Source of the DNA: UBA8346 sp050260935
GTDB lineage: Bacteria; Bacillota; UBA4882; UBA8346
Assembly (NCBI GenBank): GCA_050260935.1
Contig: JBLNCU010000211.1
Coordinates: 1 to 27,923, forward strand
Direction of reading: 5' to 3'
DNA: 27,923 nt
The position numbers were made by a program, and so were the translations under genes. Numbering within the stretch: the stretch's first letter is position 1; each line of letters opens with the position of its first letter. Below are positions 8,025 to 16,175 of the stretch, piece by piece. The notes beneath the pieces are model-generated. The model searched no databases. It worked only from the letters and a program-made list of their open reading frames with translations, and was not told the DNA's origin.

Positions 8025-9539
8025 TTAAGCCATAAACTTGGCGGCCAAACGCATAATCTCTTCCTGGGTTGCGCCTTTACCATCGACGAAACCGGAGAGA
8101 CGGCCCTCGCACATTACCATGATCCGATCGGACATCCCGATTAGCTCGGGCATTTCCGAAGTTATCATAATAATACTTTTCCCTTGTTTAGCCAGATCGG
8201 CGATGATGGTATAGATCTCGTATTTCGCTCCGACGTCGATTCCCCTGGTGGGCTCGTCAAGCAGCAATATTTCGGGCTCGGTAAGTAACCATCTTCCAAA
8301 CAACACTTTTTGCTGGTTTCCGCCGGATAAGTCCTTGATAAGGGTTTTAACGGACGGCGTTTTTATTCTTAGCAGATTGATGGTATTAGTGCCATCCGCT
8401 TTCATTTTTCTCTCGTTCAGCAGGAATAATTTTACATAACGCTTTAAATTGGCGACCAAGGTATTGTCCAAAACGGTAAGCACTGAGAAAATACCTGATA
8501 TGCGCCGATCTTCGGTTAGCAACGCCATCTTATGCCTTTTGGCTTCCTCCGGTGTTTTAATCTTTATCTGCTTGCCATTTAAATAGATATTACCGGAAGC
8601 GATGGCTCTAATACCAAATAAGGCTTCAATCAATTCCGTGCGTTGGGCGCCGACCAGCCCGCCGATGCCAAGAATTTCACCTTTGCGCAATTCGAAGGAG
8701 ATATCCCGGAAGGATTTGGGTATCGGCGAAGTAAGCCCCTCGACTTTCAGAACCACCTCTCCGGGTGTATTGAAACGTTCGGGGAAACGGTGAGTAAGGT
8801 CCCGCCCGACCATTCTGGAGATAATTAAATCATTGGTTAGCTCACCGGCCGGCCAAGTCCCGACCCCTTTTCCATCCCGCATAATCGTTACTTCATCGGC
8901 TATCCTCAGAATTTCTTCTATTTTATGAGAAATATAAATAACCGAAACACCGCGGGCTTTTAAATCACGAATTATCCGGAACAGGTGTTCAACTTCGTTT
9001 TCCGTAAGCGAAGAGGTCGGTTCGTCCATGATAATTACCTTGGAGTTATAAGAGACTGCTTTGGCAATCTCCATTGACTGGATCTTCGATACCGACATCG
9101 AACCCACGATGGTTTTAGGCTTAATATCCATATCAAGGCTTTTAAAAAGCCTTTCCGTATCCTCATACATCTTTTTATGGTCAACAAATTTTAGCGGCCC
9201 GAAACTTTTAAGGGGAAACCGGCCCAGCCAGATATTCTCCATGACACTTCGGAACGGTACCGGATGAAGCTCTTGGTGGATCATTGAGATACCGTTGTCT
9301 AAAGCAATCTTGGAGTTTTCGATCTCAACCTTATTCCCATTGATGAGGATTTCACCGGAATCCTGCTTGTATATTCCAAAAAGGCATTTCATAAGGGTCG
9401 ATTTCCCGGCTCCGTTTTCTCCCATCAAGGCATGGACGGTACCGGGGCGGACTTTTAACGTTACATCATCAAGCGCCTTGACACCGGGAAATTCCTTGGA
9501 GATATTTTTCATTTCAAGCAAAAACTTGTTTTGACTCAT
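8025..9539 (-). CDS. mglA: Galactose/methyl-galactoside ABC transporter ATPase MglA
   Basis: A tandem two-domain ATPase of 504 residues, the length expected for MglA. Domain 1 has an intact Walker A (GENGAGKST, 40-48), the MglA-type degenerate signature SVSKIQSMEIAKA and Walker B VIIMDEPTSSLTE (about 168-180). Domain 2 begins with the altered P-loop GLVGAQRTE (294-302) and has signature LSGGNQQKV and Walker B ILLLDEPTRGID. This asymmetry is normal for RbsA/MglA/XylG proteins. The ATG at 9539 is chosen over one nine codons upstream because a G-rich ribosome site lies just before it. It is separated from mglB by a 315-bp gap with a hairpin and a possible internal promoter. Confidence 0.93.
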   Translation of the reverse strand: MSQNKFLLEMKNISKEFPGVKALDDVTLKVRPGTVHALMGENGAGKSTLMKCLFGIYKQDSGEILINGNKVEIENSKIALDNGISMIHQELHPVPFRSVMENIWLGRFPLKSFGPLKFVDHKKMYEDTERLFKSLDMDIKPKTIVGSMSVSKIQSMEIAKAVSYNSKVIIMDEPTSSLTENEVEHLFRIIRDLKARGVSVIYISHKIEEILRIADEVTIMRDGKGVGTWPAGELTNDLIISRMVGRDLTHRFPERFNTPGEVVLKVEGLTSPIPKSFRDISFELRKGEILGIGGLVGAQRTELIEALFGIRAIASGNIYLNGKQIKIKTPEEAKRHKMALLTEDRRISGIFSVLTVLDNTLVANLKRYVKLFLLNERKMKADGTNTINLLRIKTPSVKTLIKDLSGGNQQKVLFGRWLLTEPEILLLDEPTRGIDVGAKYEIYTIIADLAKQGKSIIMITSEMPELIGMSDRIMVMCEGRLSGFVDGKGATQEEIMRLAAKFMA

Positions 9540-9614
9540 TGCAACGCCCCCTGCGGTCAGGTTCATGACGAAACCTTGTTCTCTAGTGGAACGAAAACTT
9601 TTAAGGCTTAATTA

Positions 9615-9623
9615 ATTATATCA
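9615..9623 (-). promoter_or_regulatory. Possible internal promoter for mglAC (extended -10)
   Basis: On the minus strand TGATATAAT matches the TGnTATAAT extended -10 element, about 75 bp upstream of the mglA start. No good -35 lies at 17 bp, so the call relies on the extended -10 alone. Confidence 0.4.
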
Positions 9624-9790
9624 ACATGTTTCCAGGAATATTATCAAAGTCATTTTAAAATATCGGCATATTTTCTTAGTAATTTAAGGGTTAATCCAAA
9701 TAGAACAGGAGATGAGCAAGCCAAGCGATTTAAAAGGCCGAACATTTTTTAAACCCGCATCAAATGCGAAGCGGCAGTATTAGAAAACAA

Positions 9791-9816
9791 GGGAGCAATC
9801 AAGCACGACTGCTCCC
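9791..9816 (-). terminator. Hairpin after mglB, partial terminator or mRNA stabiliser
   Basis: Perfect 7-bp stem GGGAGCA/TGCTCCC (12-nt loop) followed on the minus strand by TTGTTTTCT, 39 bp after the mglB stop. Such elements after binding-protein genes commonly keep that protein in excess over its ATPase and permease. Confidence 0.65.
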
Positions 9817-9854
9817 CTGCCGTTTAAAAATCCCTTAATTACCTTAAGTAGCTA

Positions 9855-10859
9855 TTATAGAGCATCTTTCATGTTGGCTTTGGTAATCGGCTTGTAAGGA
9901 ACCCACACATATTTGCCGTCGGTAATATCATAACCGATATTCGCTTTGGACGGTTTTTGACCTTTGGCCAGAACATAAGCAAGATTGAGAGTAGCTTTGC
10001 CTTGGTTCTTGGCATCATTGAGAACGGTTCCGAGAAGGGTGCCGTCTTGTAACGCTTGGAGAGCAGGAGCGGTAGCGTCGACACCGACAACCGGCATGAA
10101 TTTGTCGCCTTTGAAGTAACCGGCGGCTTTCAAAGCCTCGATAGCGCCGAGAGCCATATCGTCATTGTTGGCGAGAACGGCTTCAATTTTGTCGCCGTTG
10201 GCGGCTAAGAAAGCGGCCATCTTCTCTTGACCCTTCACGCGATCCCACATACCGGTATCTTCAGCCAGTTTTTGAACTTTAATGCCGGCGTCTTCAATGG
10301 CTTTGATGGAATATTGAGTACGTAATTCGGCATCTTGGTGGCCGGGTTCACCTTTCAACATAACATACTGCATAACGCCGTCTTTGTTTTTGTCCGCTTC
10401 CGGATGGGCTTTCCAATAGTCGACTAAGAGTTTGCCTTCCATAGTGCCGGATTGAGCGGCAATAGCGCCGACGTAGTAAACTTTATTCCATTTGGCCAAA
10501 TCTTCCTTAAACGGTTCCCTGTTGAACAGTACCAAAGGAATCTTAGCTTTTTTAGCTTTGTCGATGATAACACCGCAAGCGGCGCGGTCAACCGGGTTGA
10601 TTGCCAGGGCGCTTACTTTTTTGGTGATAAACAGGTCGACTTTATCATTACAAGTTGCCTGGGAATTTTGAGCATCGACGATATCAACCTTGGCGCCTTT
10701 TTCTTTGGCGGCGTCGGCGATATTGTTGCGTACCGCGGTCATAAAGGTATCGTCAAACTTGTAAATTACGCAACCGACGGTAATTGTCTTGGCGGCGAAT
10801 GCCACAACGCCCGTTACCAAAACTGCTAAAGCTAACACCAGTAAAAACAGCCTTTTCAT
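9855..10859 (-). CDS. mglB: D-galactose/D-glucose-binding protein MglB
   Basis: A 334-residue secreted binding protein with clear MglB features. Ligand-site blocks are IYKFDDTFM (33-40), ALAINPVD, LKGEPGHQDAELR (168-180), a conserved MWD, NNDDMALGAIEALK and VVGVDA. The calcium loop of MglB is retained as D156-x-N158-x-D160-G-x-x-Q164. The signal peptide ends in an AFA-A type signal peptidase I site and has no lipobox cysteine, which is unusual for a monoderm Gram-positive. AGGAGG lies 6 nt before the ATG, and a promoter is visible upstream. It captures galactose or glucose for MglAC and could also present sugar to receptors. Confidence 0.94.
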   Translation of the reverse strand: MKRLFLLVLALAVLVTGVVAFAAKTITVGCVIYKFDDTFMTAVRNNIADAAKEKGAKVDIVDAQNSQATCNDKVDLFITKKVSALAINPVDRAACGVIIDKAKKAKIPLVLFNREPFKEDLAKWNKVYYVGAIAAQSGTMEGKLLVDYWKAHPEADKNKDGVMQYVMLKGEPGHQDAELRTQYSIKAIEDAGIKVQKLAEDTGMWDRVKGQEKMAAFLAANGDKIEAVLANNDDMALGAIEALKAAGYFKGDKFMPVVGVDATAPALQALQDGTLLGTVLNDAKNQGKATLNLAYVLAKGQKPSKANIGYDITDGKYVWVPYKPITKANMKDAL

Positions 10860-10906
10860 GAAATCTCCTCCTAATTTTATTTTTTATGAGCCCTGCTCAC
10901 GAGGAA

Positions 10907-10935
10907 ATAATATCAAACGCTGTCAAATTCAACAA
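10907..10935 (-). promoter_or_regulatory. Promoter of the mgl operon with LacI-type half-palindrome
   Basis: -35 TTGTTG (complement of 10930-10935), a 17-bp spacer and -10 TATTAT (complement of 10907-10912) lie about 48 bp before mglB. The spacer contains TTGACAGCGTTTGAT, an imperfect match to the LacI/CcpA-type operator TGnAAnCGnTTnCA, which could mediate catabolite or sugar control. Confidence 0.6.
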
Positions 10936-11459
10936 GAGTAAATTAATAGCCGGGAAAATTACAGATGCCTTTCGAAAAAATGGTCAGGAGTAAAATCTTC
11001 AAATTGAAAAAACAGATCTTCAATTTGGTGCTAATTCTTTTTAATTATGGCTTAGCTATCGCCCCCCCTTCAAGACGCTCCGCTAAAAGCCTCCTTTTAT
11101 GCCTTCTAAAAAAGCAGCCGGAGCATCATCTCTATTTTAGCTTTCATCCGGAAAAGCTTGCCGCCTACAAAAAAAGTTTCAAAGTGGAAGCCAGATGAAA
11201 CTAGTTGATAGTTCGACACTTACTTTTTATTTCCTGCTTTGGTAATAGCAATTTTTTAAATTAATTTTAACAATAGCATGACAGCCGCCGGCATAATAAA
11301 ATGGGCCGTTTTTATAGCCCATCAGTGAAGTTTCTACTACTTACTACTTATATCGTTTCCCAACTTTTTTGACCAGGTTTAATAATACGCGAACACTTTC
11401 GCCAACCCAACCCTTTATTCGACTTAGCCCTTCGCCGTTACTGAAAAAGAAAAACTTAT
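10936..11459. other. Gene-free stretch between the mgl operon and the upstream binding-protein gene
   Basis: About 520 bp without a supported gene. Apart from the hairpin at 11301-11322 no structure was recognised. A plus-strand frame at 10965-11198 lacks a ribosome site and resembles no family I know. Confidence 0.6.
11301..11322 (-). terminator. Terminator of the DeoR/receptor/binding-protein operon
   Basis: Perfect 6-bp stem ATGGGC/GCCCAT with a 10-nt loop, followed on the minus strand by TTTATTATG. It lies 138 bp after the binding-protein stop codon, so the assignment is moderate. Confidence 0.5.
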
Positions 11460-12431
11460 TTAATTGGTCAATTGCTCGGCCAGGCCTTCCTTTGGAGGGG
11501 ACCAAAGTTTCCCGGCTTTGTAGTCCTCGAGATTTTTTTTATCAACCACCACCGCTGGAGTCTCCAAAAATGCTGGAATTTTGACGCCTGAGAGTAGTTT
11601 ATCGACCTGTAAAACAATTTGCGCTCCGATTTTATCGGGATAAGTCCCTAAGGTCGCGGTTACTAATCCTTCGGTGATTTTATCCAGCGTTACCGGGTTC
11701 CCGTCTATTCCAATAGTATAAACTGATCTGCGCATACTCTTAGCGGCGATGGCCGCTCCGATTGCCATTTCATCACTATTTGCATAGAACAAATCTATAT
11801 CAGGGTATTTTTTTAGGGCCTTGGCGGCGACATTTATAGCCCGTTCCCGTTCCCAATAGGCCGTTTCTTCCCCAACCACTTTAATATGGGGATAATTCCG
11901 GAGCGCTTCCAAGAAACCCTTAGTCCGCTCGATCTGATGGAAACCCGGAATTCCACCCAGAATAAACACTTTCCCCTTTCCCTGAAGCAACTTGGCGGCA
12001 TATTCGCCACATGCCCTTCCGCCATTACGTTGGTTGTAACCGATATACTCTATTATGTCGGCCCCGGGGATGGGAGTAAGGCTGTTATGGATAAATACCG
12101 GAATTTTCGCCTTATTAGCGGCGGTTAAAACTGATTTAATAGCCCGTTCATTAATGGCGTTAACGCTAATGGCATCCACCTTTTGATTAATGAATTCCCG
12201 CATCAGATTAACTTGGCCATTGAAATCGGTCTCCCTTTCGGGAGCTTGAACCTTAATCCGAAACCCCATCTCCTCGCCTTGTTTTTGAGCGCCTTTGGCT
12301 ATCTGTGAATGGAAGGGGCTGGTAGTGCCGGGAGGCAGAATCGCTATCTGCACCTTTTTGCCGGCATAGACTCCCGTAAATAACAAGGGGTTAACCAGAG
12401 TGAGCAGTAATAAAAACCGGTACCATCTCAC
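11460..12431 (-). CDS. Secreted sugar-binding protein, RbsB-like, without permease genes
   Basis: A 323-residue periplasmic-binding-protein-like (RbsB-type) protein. A hydrophobic signal peptide ends at VYA-G, a signal peptidase I site. The mature protein starts with the strand VQIAILPPGTTSPFHSQIAKG and has the hinge and pocket segments AISVNAINERAIK, FIHNS, YIGYNQRNGGRA and FYANSDEMAIGAA. The start is a GTG with GGAGG 8 nt upstream; that ribosome site overlaps the stop codon of the receptor-like gene. It is the last gene of a DeoR / membrane-receptor / binding-protein set, with no ATPase or permease beside it. I infer that it presents a sugar to the membrane receptor rather than serving transport. 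Its ligand is unknown. Confidence 0.85.
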   Translation of the reverse strand: MRWYRFLLLLTLVNPLLFTGVYAGKKVQIAILPPGTTSPFHSQIAKGAQKQGEEMGFRIKVQAPERETDFNGQVNLMREFINQKVDAISVNAINERAIKSVLTAANKAKIPVFIHNSLTPIPGADIIEYIGYNQRNGGRACGEYAAKLLQGKGKVFILGGIPGFHQIERTKGFLEALRNYPHIKVVGEETAYWERERAINVAAKALKKYPDIDLFYANSDEMAIGAAIAAKSMRRSVYTIGIDGNPVTLDKITEGLVTATLGTYPDKIGAQIVLQVDKLLSGVKIPAFLETPAVVVDKKNLEDYKAGKLWSPPKEGLAEQLTN

Positions 12432-12445
12432 TTAAGATTCCTCCT

Positions 12446-14002
12446 CTATTTATTAAAAGTCGCCATAATCCATTCCAACTTAGACAGTAATACTTCAAAT
12501 TCGTTACTCCCGGTACTACCGCTATTCAATTCGGAACCCTCCGTCCGGTTGTAATTATTTGCTTTTTGAAGCGCTTCCCTAAATGATGATTGCAGGTTCT
12601 GGGCGGAAATAATTATAGATTCAGCCTGTTTGAGGATGTTTTTAATCGCTTTCGCCAGGTTGGCAAAATAACTATTGGAATTGGCCCTGTTGCCAAAGTT
12701 GTTTCTGGAATCGAGCAATACAATTTGGTCAAGCAATCCGAATTTTACCACTTCCATAGTGTTGATAATCGTCGACGGTATCCCTTCAATACGTTTGGTG
12801 AGCTCATCCCATTTCAACCCTCCGGAGGCCGCCGGCGCCGCGCCGTATGTATCAAGCAACTGTTCAATTTTGGCGGGAAGGAAATTTAGATTGTCCAGAA
12901 TTAAATGGAGTTTCTGAATTTCCTTGTTAAAATTAGCGATAGTATCCAAGGTGCGGTGGTGGGCCTCCTCTAATCCCGGTTTAACCAGGTCCGATTTACA
13001 GACTTCACCGACTTCTTGTTTAACCCGCTCCAACGATTGGGTAAGTGCCCTGACCAACCCCAATGTTTTCTCCATATCAGCCAGATCGGAGATATGGATA
13101 GTTCCCGTTTCCCCAGGTCCATGCGCCTCCTCCGGCAGACTGTAGCGCTCCGTCAAAGCCGTTACATCTTCGACCATTTTTTTAAAACTCTCCACTACTT
13201 TACGGTTGCTCTGGGCCAGTTCGGCCAGTTCATCCTGGGGCCGGCCGTTTATTGCCAAATCAAGCCCTCCGCTAAAATTTCCCTGAGAAACTTGTTCATT
13301 GACTAAAATCAGATTCCGGAGGCTTATTTGCAAATAACGGATGATGATAATCCCTAGGATAATGGAGATTATGGCAGAGAAAGCAATAATCAGGGCAATC
13401 CAACCTAAAGTGGAACGGACGTTTTGGTTGGCCTCTACCTTTGAATGCTGAGCCCGTTCCAAGTTATAGTCGATGGTCTCCTTAATCAAATACTTAATAT
13501 CGCGGTAGCGAACCGAAGCCCAACCGTCCCATAGTTCCATGGCGTTTTCAAAATTGTTCTCTCCGGCAAAAGCCAGAATCTTTCCAACAGTGCGGCTGTA
13601 TTCATTCCAACTTGGCTCCAGTTCACTTAGGATGCCATTGTTGGTAGTATCCGCTTTCAAGAGTTTCATTTTTCGCAGTTGGCTATTAAAATGCTTATTA
13701 ATTTGGGCCAATTCATTCTTGATTTGTTCCCGGTCCGACTGGTAACGGGAGCGGATATACTCAACCACCAAACGGTCATAACGCATTAAATAATCGTTCA
13801 TCTGAGCGGCGATGATGGTATGTTGAAAATCAGTATCCAAGGTCTTTTGAAATGAAGCGTTAAAAACATTTAATGTATAGATTGCGGCGGCGCCTGTTAT
13901 CACTAATGACAAGAGCAGCAAACCAATTAATAAGGTTAATTTTTCCGAAATCCGCCATTTCACTTTGGAATTCAGTTGAATGATCAGATTATCAATCCAC
14001 AT
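12446..14002 (-). CDS. Chemoreceptor-like membrane sensor (4HB-HAMP) with degenerate signalling tip
   Basis: A 518-residue protein with the N-terminal plan of a methyl-accepting chemotaxis protein: TM1 (about 22-43), an extracytoplasmic four-helix-bundle region of about 155 residues, TM2 (about 199-222), and HAMP (about 224-275). The rest is predicted helical. No histidine kinase, cyclase or normal MCP hairpin is present. At 425-460 the segment DQIVLLDSRNN...YFANLAKAIKNIL can be laid on the MCP tip (DQTNLLALNAA...FAVVADEVRKLA), but the EAARAGE core that contacts CheA/CheW is lost. The alignment is by eye. The gene lies between a DeoR-type regulator (18-bp gap) and a binding protein (14-bp gap), so it may relay sugar binding inward by an unknown route. 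Confidence 0.75.
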   Translation of the reverse strand: MWIDNLIIQLNSKVKWRISEKLTLLIGLLLLSLVITGAAAIYTLNVFNASFQKTLDTDFQHTIIAAQMNDYLMRYDRLVVEYIRSRYQSDREQIKNELAQINKHFNSQLRKMKLLKADTTNNGILSELEPSWNEYSRTVGKILAFAGENNFENAMELWDGWASVRYRDIKYLIKETIDYNLERAQHSKVEANQNVRSTLGWIALIIAFSAIISIILGIIIIRYLQISLRNLILVNEQVSQGNFSGGLDLAINGRPQDELAELAQSNRKVVESFKKMVEDVTALTERYSLPEEAHGPGETGTIHISDLADMEKTLGLVRALTQSLERVKQEVGEVCKSDLVKPGLEEAHHRTLDTIANFNKEIQKLHLILDNLNFLPAKIEQLLDTYGAAPAASGGLKWDELTKRIEGIPSTIINTMEVVKFGLLDQIVLLDSRNNFGNRANSNSYFANLAKAIKNILKQAESIIISAQNLQSSFREALQKANNYNRTEGSELNSGSTGSNEFEVLLSKLEWIMATFNK

Positions 14003-14020
14003 TCTCTCACTTCCCCCGGC

Positions 14021-14773
14021 TTATTGCCCAGTTAAGGTTATTTTTAGACCTTTCTGCTTCAACTGTTCAATGATGGCTTGGTCGGGCCGTCCATTAACTA
14101 TAATCGTCATCCCCGGTTTAAGTCCGGAAATCAGAGCCGGAGCCGTCCTTCCTACCGCCCCCGCTTCGGCTAATATAACAGGCCTGGCGCTAAAATTATA
14201 CAATACTGATTCAGTGCTCGATTCGACCAGGTTGGCGCTGGTTATTCCATTAAGAGGGTGGATTCCGTCGACTTCGGAGAATGAAAGATCAAAACAAATC
14301 TCCTTGATAACCCGCTCGGCAAGATAACCAAGAAGAGACATAGTTCGGGATCTTAATATTCCTCCAGTTAGTATTACATCGATATGGGGGGCTCTCACCA
14401 AGGCCAGAGCCACTTCGATTGAAAAAGTAATGACCGTCAGATTGTCCACCGTTTCTTTAATATAATCAGCCAGAGCCGCAATATTCTTCCCGCTGCCTAA
14501 CATAATGGTCTGGCCGGGAAGAATCAATTTAGCCGCTTCCTGAATTAATTGCGGATACTCGAGCTTGGACGCCGGATTTTCCTCGCCTTGGCCATTTTTT
14601 AAGATTACCCCTCCATAGGTTCTGGTGACCAGGCCATCCGCTTCCAAAGCTTCAAGATCCTTACGGATTGTGACCACCGACACCCCTAATCTTTTGCTCA
14701 GTTCGGAGACGGTGATACTGTTTTCTTTAGCGGTTATTGAAACAATTGCCTGACGTCGTTCAATGGCGAACAA
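14021..14773 (-). CDS. DeoR-family regulator with altered effector site
   Basis: A 250-residue transcription factor. Residues 1-57 form the DeoR helix-turn-helix (SELSKRLGVSVVTIRKDLEALEADGLV, here in two parts SELSKRLGVSV and VTIRKDLEALEADG), followed by TRTYGGV and a DeoRC sensor domain. The usual phosphate-site signature D-x-GTT is replaced by MLGSGKNIAALA. The usual EA-xx-K and ADSSK motifs are replaced by NLVESSTES and LAEAGAVGR, so a normal sugar-phosphate ligand looks unlikely. It starts with TTG, with GGAGG 7 nt upstream. As first gene of the receptor/binding-protein operon it is probably its regulator. Confidence 0.88.
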   Translation of the reverse strand: MFAIERRQAIVSITAKENSITVSELSKRLGVSVVTIRKDLEALEADGLVTRTYGGVILKNGQGEENPASKLEYPQLIQEAAKLILPGQTIMLGSGKNIAALADYIKETVDNLTVITFSIEVALALVRAPHIDVILTGGILRSRTMSLLGYLAERVIKEICFDLSFSEVDGIHPLNGITSANLVESSTESVLYNFSARPVILAEAGAVGRTAPALISGLKPGMTIIVNGRPDQAIIEQLKQKGLKITLTGQ

Positions 14774-14894
14774 CTAAATTCCTCCAAACATAACTTTTCA
14801 AAGTAGGCGTATTAACCCCTGTTTTTTCTACTTTCGACCCTCTTTTAGTTGTTTCCTTCCCGAAGAAAAAAATTATCAATAAAAAACGCTATTT

Positions 14895-16142
14895 TTACTC
14901 AAGGTAATCGGCCACATTTTGGTTGATGTTTTTGAGGGCTTTTTCAATATCCCCGTCATAGATGAAACTATTGATTATATCATTCATGGTGCTTGAAAAG
15001 CCCTGGGGCGCCGCCGAACCATGGACAATTGAAGGGGTTAAGATCAACCGGTTGAAATCGTCCATCGATTTCTGCTGGTAAGGATCGTATAATACCCGGT
15101 TAGCGTCTAGCCGGGAGGGAATTGAGCCTTTAATGGGATTAAAAATATCCTGCCCTTCAACGGAAGCTACCGTTTTTAACCAGGCGACCGCCCCTTTTAA
15201 ATGAGGAGCGTTTTTCGGTAAACCGAAGGAGTCGGTAATCACCATAAAGGAATCCCCCATGGGGACCCATCCGAAATCTTTCCCCGGCAAACCCCCGAGG
15301 GTTTTAAAATAACCTTCCGCCCAATCCCCCATGATATTAAAGACGGCTTTATTCTTGAAAACCATTTTAGTGGCGTCCTGCCAAGTCAAGGTGGAATGGT
15401 CTTTATTAACATACCGCAGCAATTCTTTAAAATAGGTTAGAGCCCGGCGGACTCCGGGATCATTAAAAGAGGTTTTCCCTTTCCACAAACCGTTGTATTT
15501 AACCGGCCCAAGTTCGGCGATTAAGATCGTCTCGAAAAGATGCGTGGCTTCCCATTTGTTTTTATCCCCCAATGACAGGGGGGTTATGCCCGATTGGGAC
15601 AATTGGCGGCACGCTGCGATTAATTCGGGGATCGTGGCCGGCGGTTTAATATTGTGCTTCCGTAAAATAGCTTTGTTGTACCATAAAACATTGCTTCTGT
15701 GCACATCCAAAGGGATTGAATAAATTTGCCCTTTATAACTGCACATGTCCAATATTTGCTGGTTAAATTTACTCCTTATTCCCCATTCCGTAAGCAACCG
15801 GGTTAACGGTTCCATCATGCCGGTCTTCACATAGGTGTCGACCAGTTCCGCTCCGCCGTGTACTTGAAATGAATCGGGCGGATTTCCGCCGACCATTCTT
15901 GTTTGAAGGGCCGACTTGGCGTTGATGCCGGCCCCCCCGGCCACAGTAGCGTTAACAATTTCAATCCGGGGAAAATTTCTTTGGAATACCTTAAAAAGGG
16001 CTAAAAGGCCTTCTTCTTCCCCGCCGCCGATCCACCAGCTAAAAATGATGACTTTACCGGTTTGAGCCGCAACAACTCCAAAAGTAGCCGTGAATAAGAG
16101 CAATCCTATAAAACAAAGAGCGAAGATTCTCTTGGCTTTCAT
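14895..16142 (-). CDS. Family-1 extracellular sugar-binding protein, orphan
   Basis: A 415-residue solute-binding protein of the MalE/glucose-binding (family 1) type. The signal peptide ends near VVAAQ without a lipobox. Segments VIIFSWWIGGGEEEGL, GNPPDSFQVHGGAELVDTY (first part GNPPDSFQVHGG), YSIPLDVHRSNVLWYNK and NIMGDWAEGY recall the glucose/mannose-binding GtsA-type proteins. The ATG at 16142 is preferred over a TTG seven codons upstream, because it sits next to the signal peptide and a G-rich ribosome site. Family-1 transporters normally have MalF/MalG-type permeases beside them; none is present in this window. It follows the XylF-like gene by 33 bp, so it probably belongs to the same transcript. 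Glucose or a xylo-sugar is only a guess for the ligand. Confidence 0.85.
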   Translation of the reverse strand: MKAKRIFALCFIGLLLFTATFGVVAAQTGKVIIFSWWIGGGEEEGLLALFKVFQRNFPRIEIVNATVAGGAGINAKSALQTRMVGGNPPDSFQVHGGAELVDTYVKTGMMEPLTRLLTEWGIRSKFNQQILDMCSYKGQIYSIPLDVHRSNVLWYNKAILRKHNIKPPATIPELIAACRQLSQSGITPLSLGDKNKWEATHLFETILIAELGPVKYNGLWKGKTSFNDPGVRRALTYFKELLRYVNKDHSTLTWQDATKMVFKNKAVFNIMGDWAEGYFKTLGGLPGKDFGWVPMGDSFMVITDSFGLPKNAPHLKGAVAWLKTVASVEGQDIFNPIKGSIPSRLDANRVLYDPYQQKSMDDFNRLILTPSIVHGSAAPQGFSSTMNDIINSFIYDGDIEKALKNINQNVADYLE

Positions 16143-16175
16143 TCTAACCGCCCCACCTTCCAAGTGTTAGCCGCA

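Larger units (their letters stand above)
9540..9854 (-). other. mglB-mglA intergenic region
   Basis: This 315-bp AT-rich gap holds the hairpin at 9791-9816 just after mglB, a small CGCAT/ATGCG inverted repeat near 9762-9774, and an extended -10 element near 9615. No open frame with a ribosome site was found. Confidence 0.6.

Noticed and set aside
10965..11198. Plus-strand 77-residue open frame as a gene
   Set aside because: No ribosome site, no recognisable motif, and it lies in an AT-rich spacer opposite to all other genes.
12446..14002. Ordinary methyl-accepting chemotaxis protein
   Set aside because: The conserved EAARAGE-type hairpin tip is missing, so a normal chemotaxis role is not supported.
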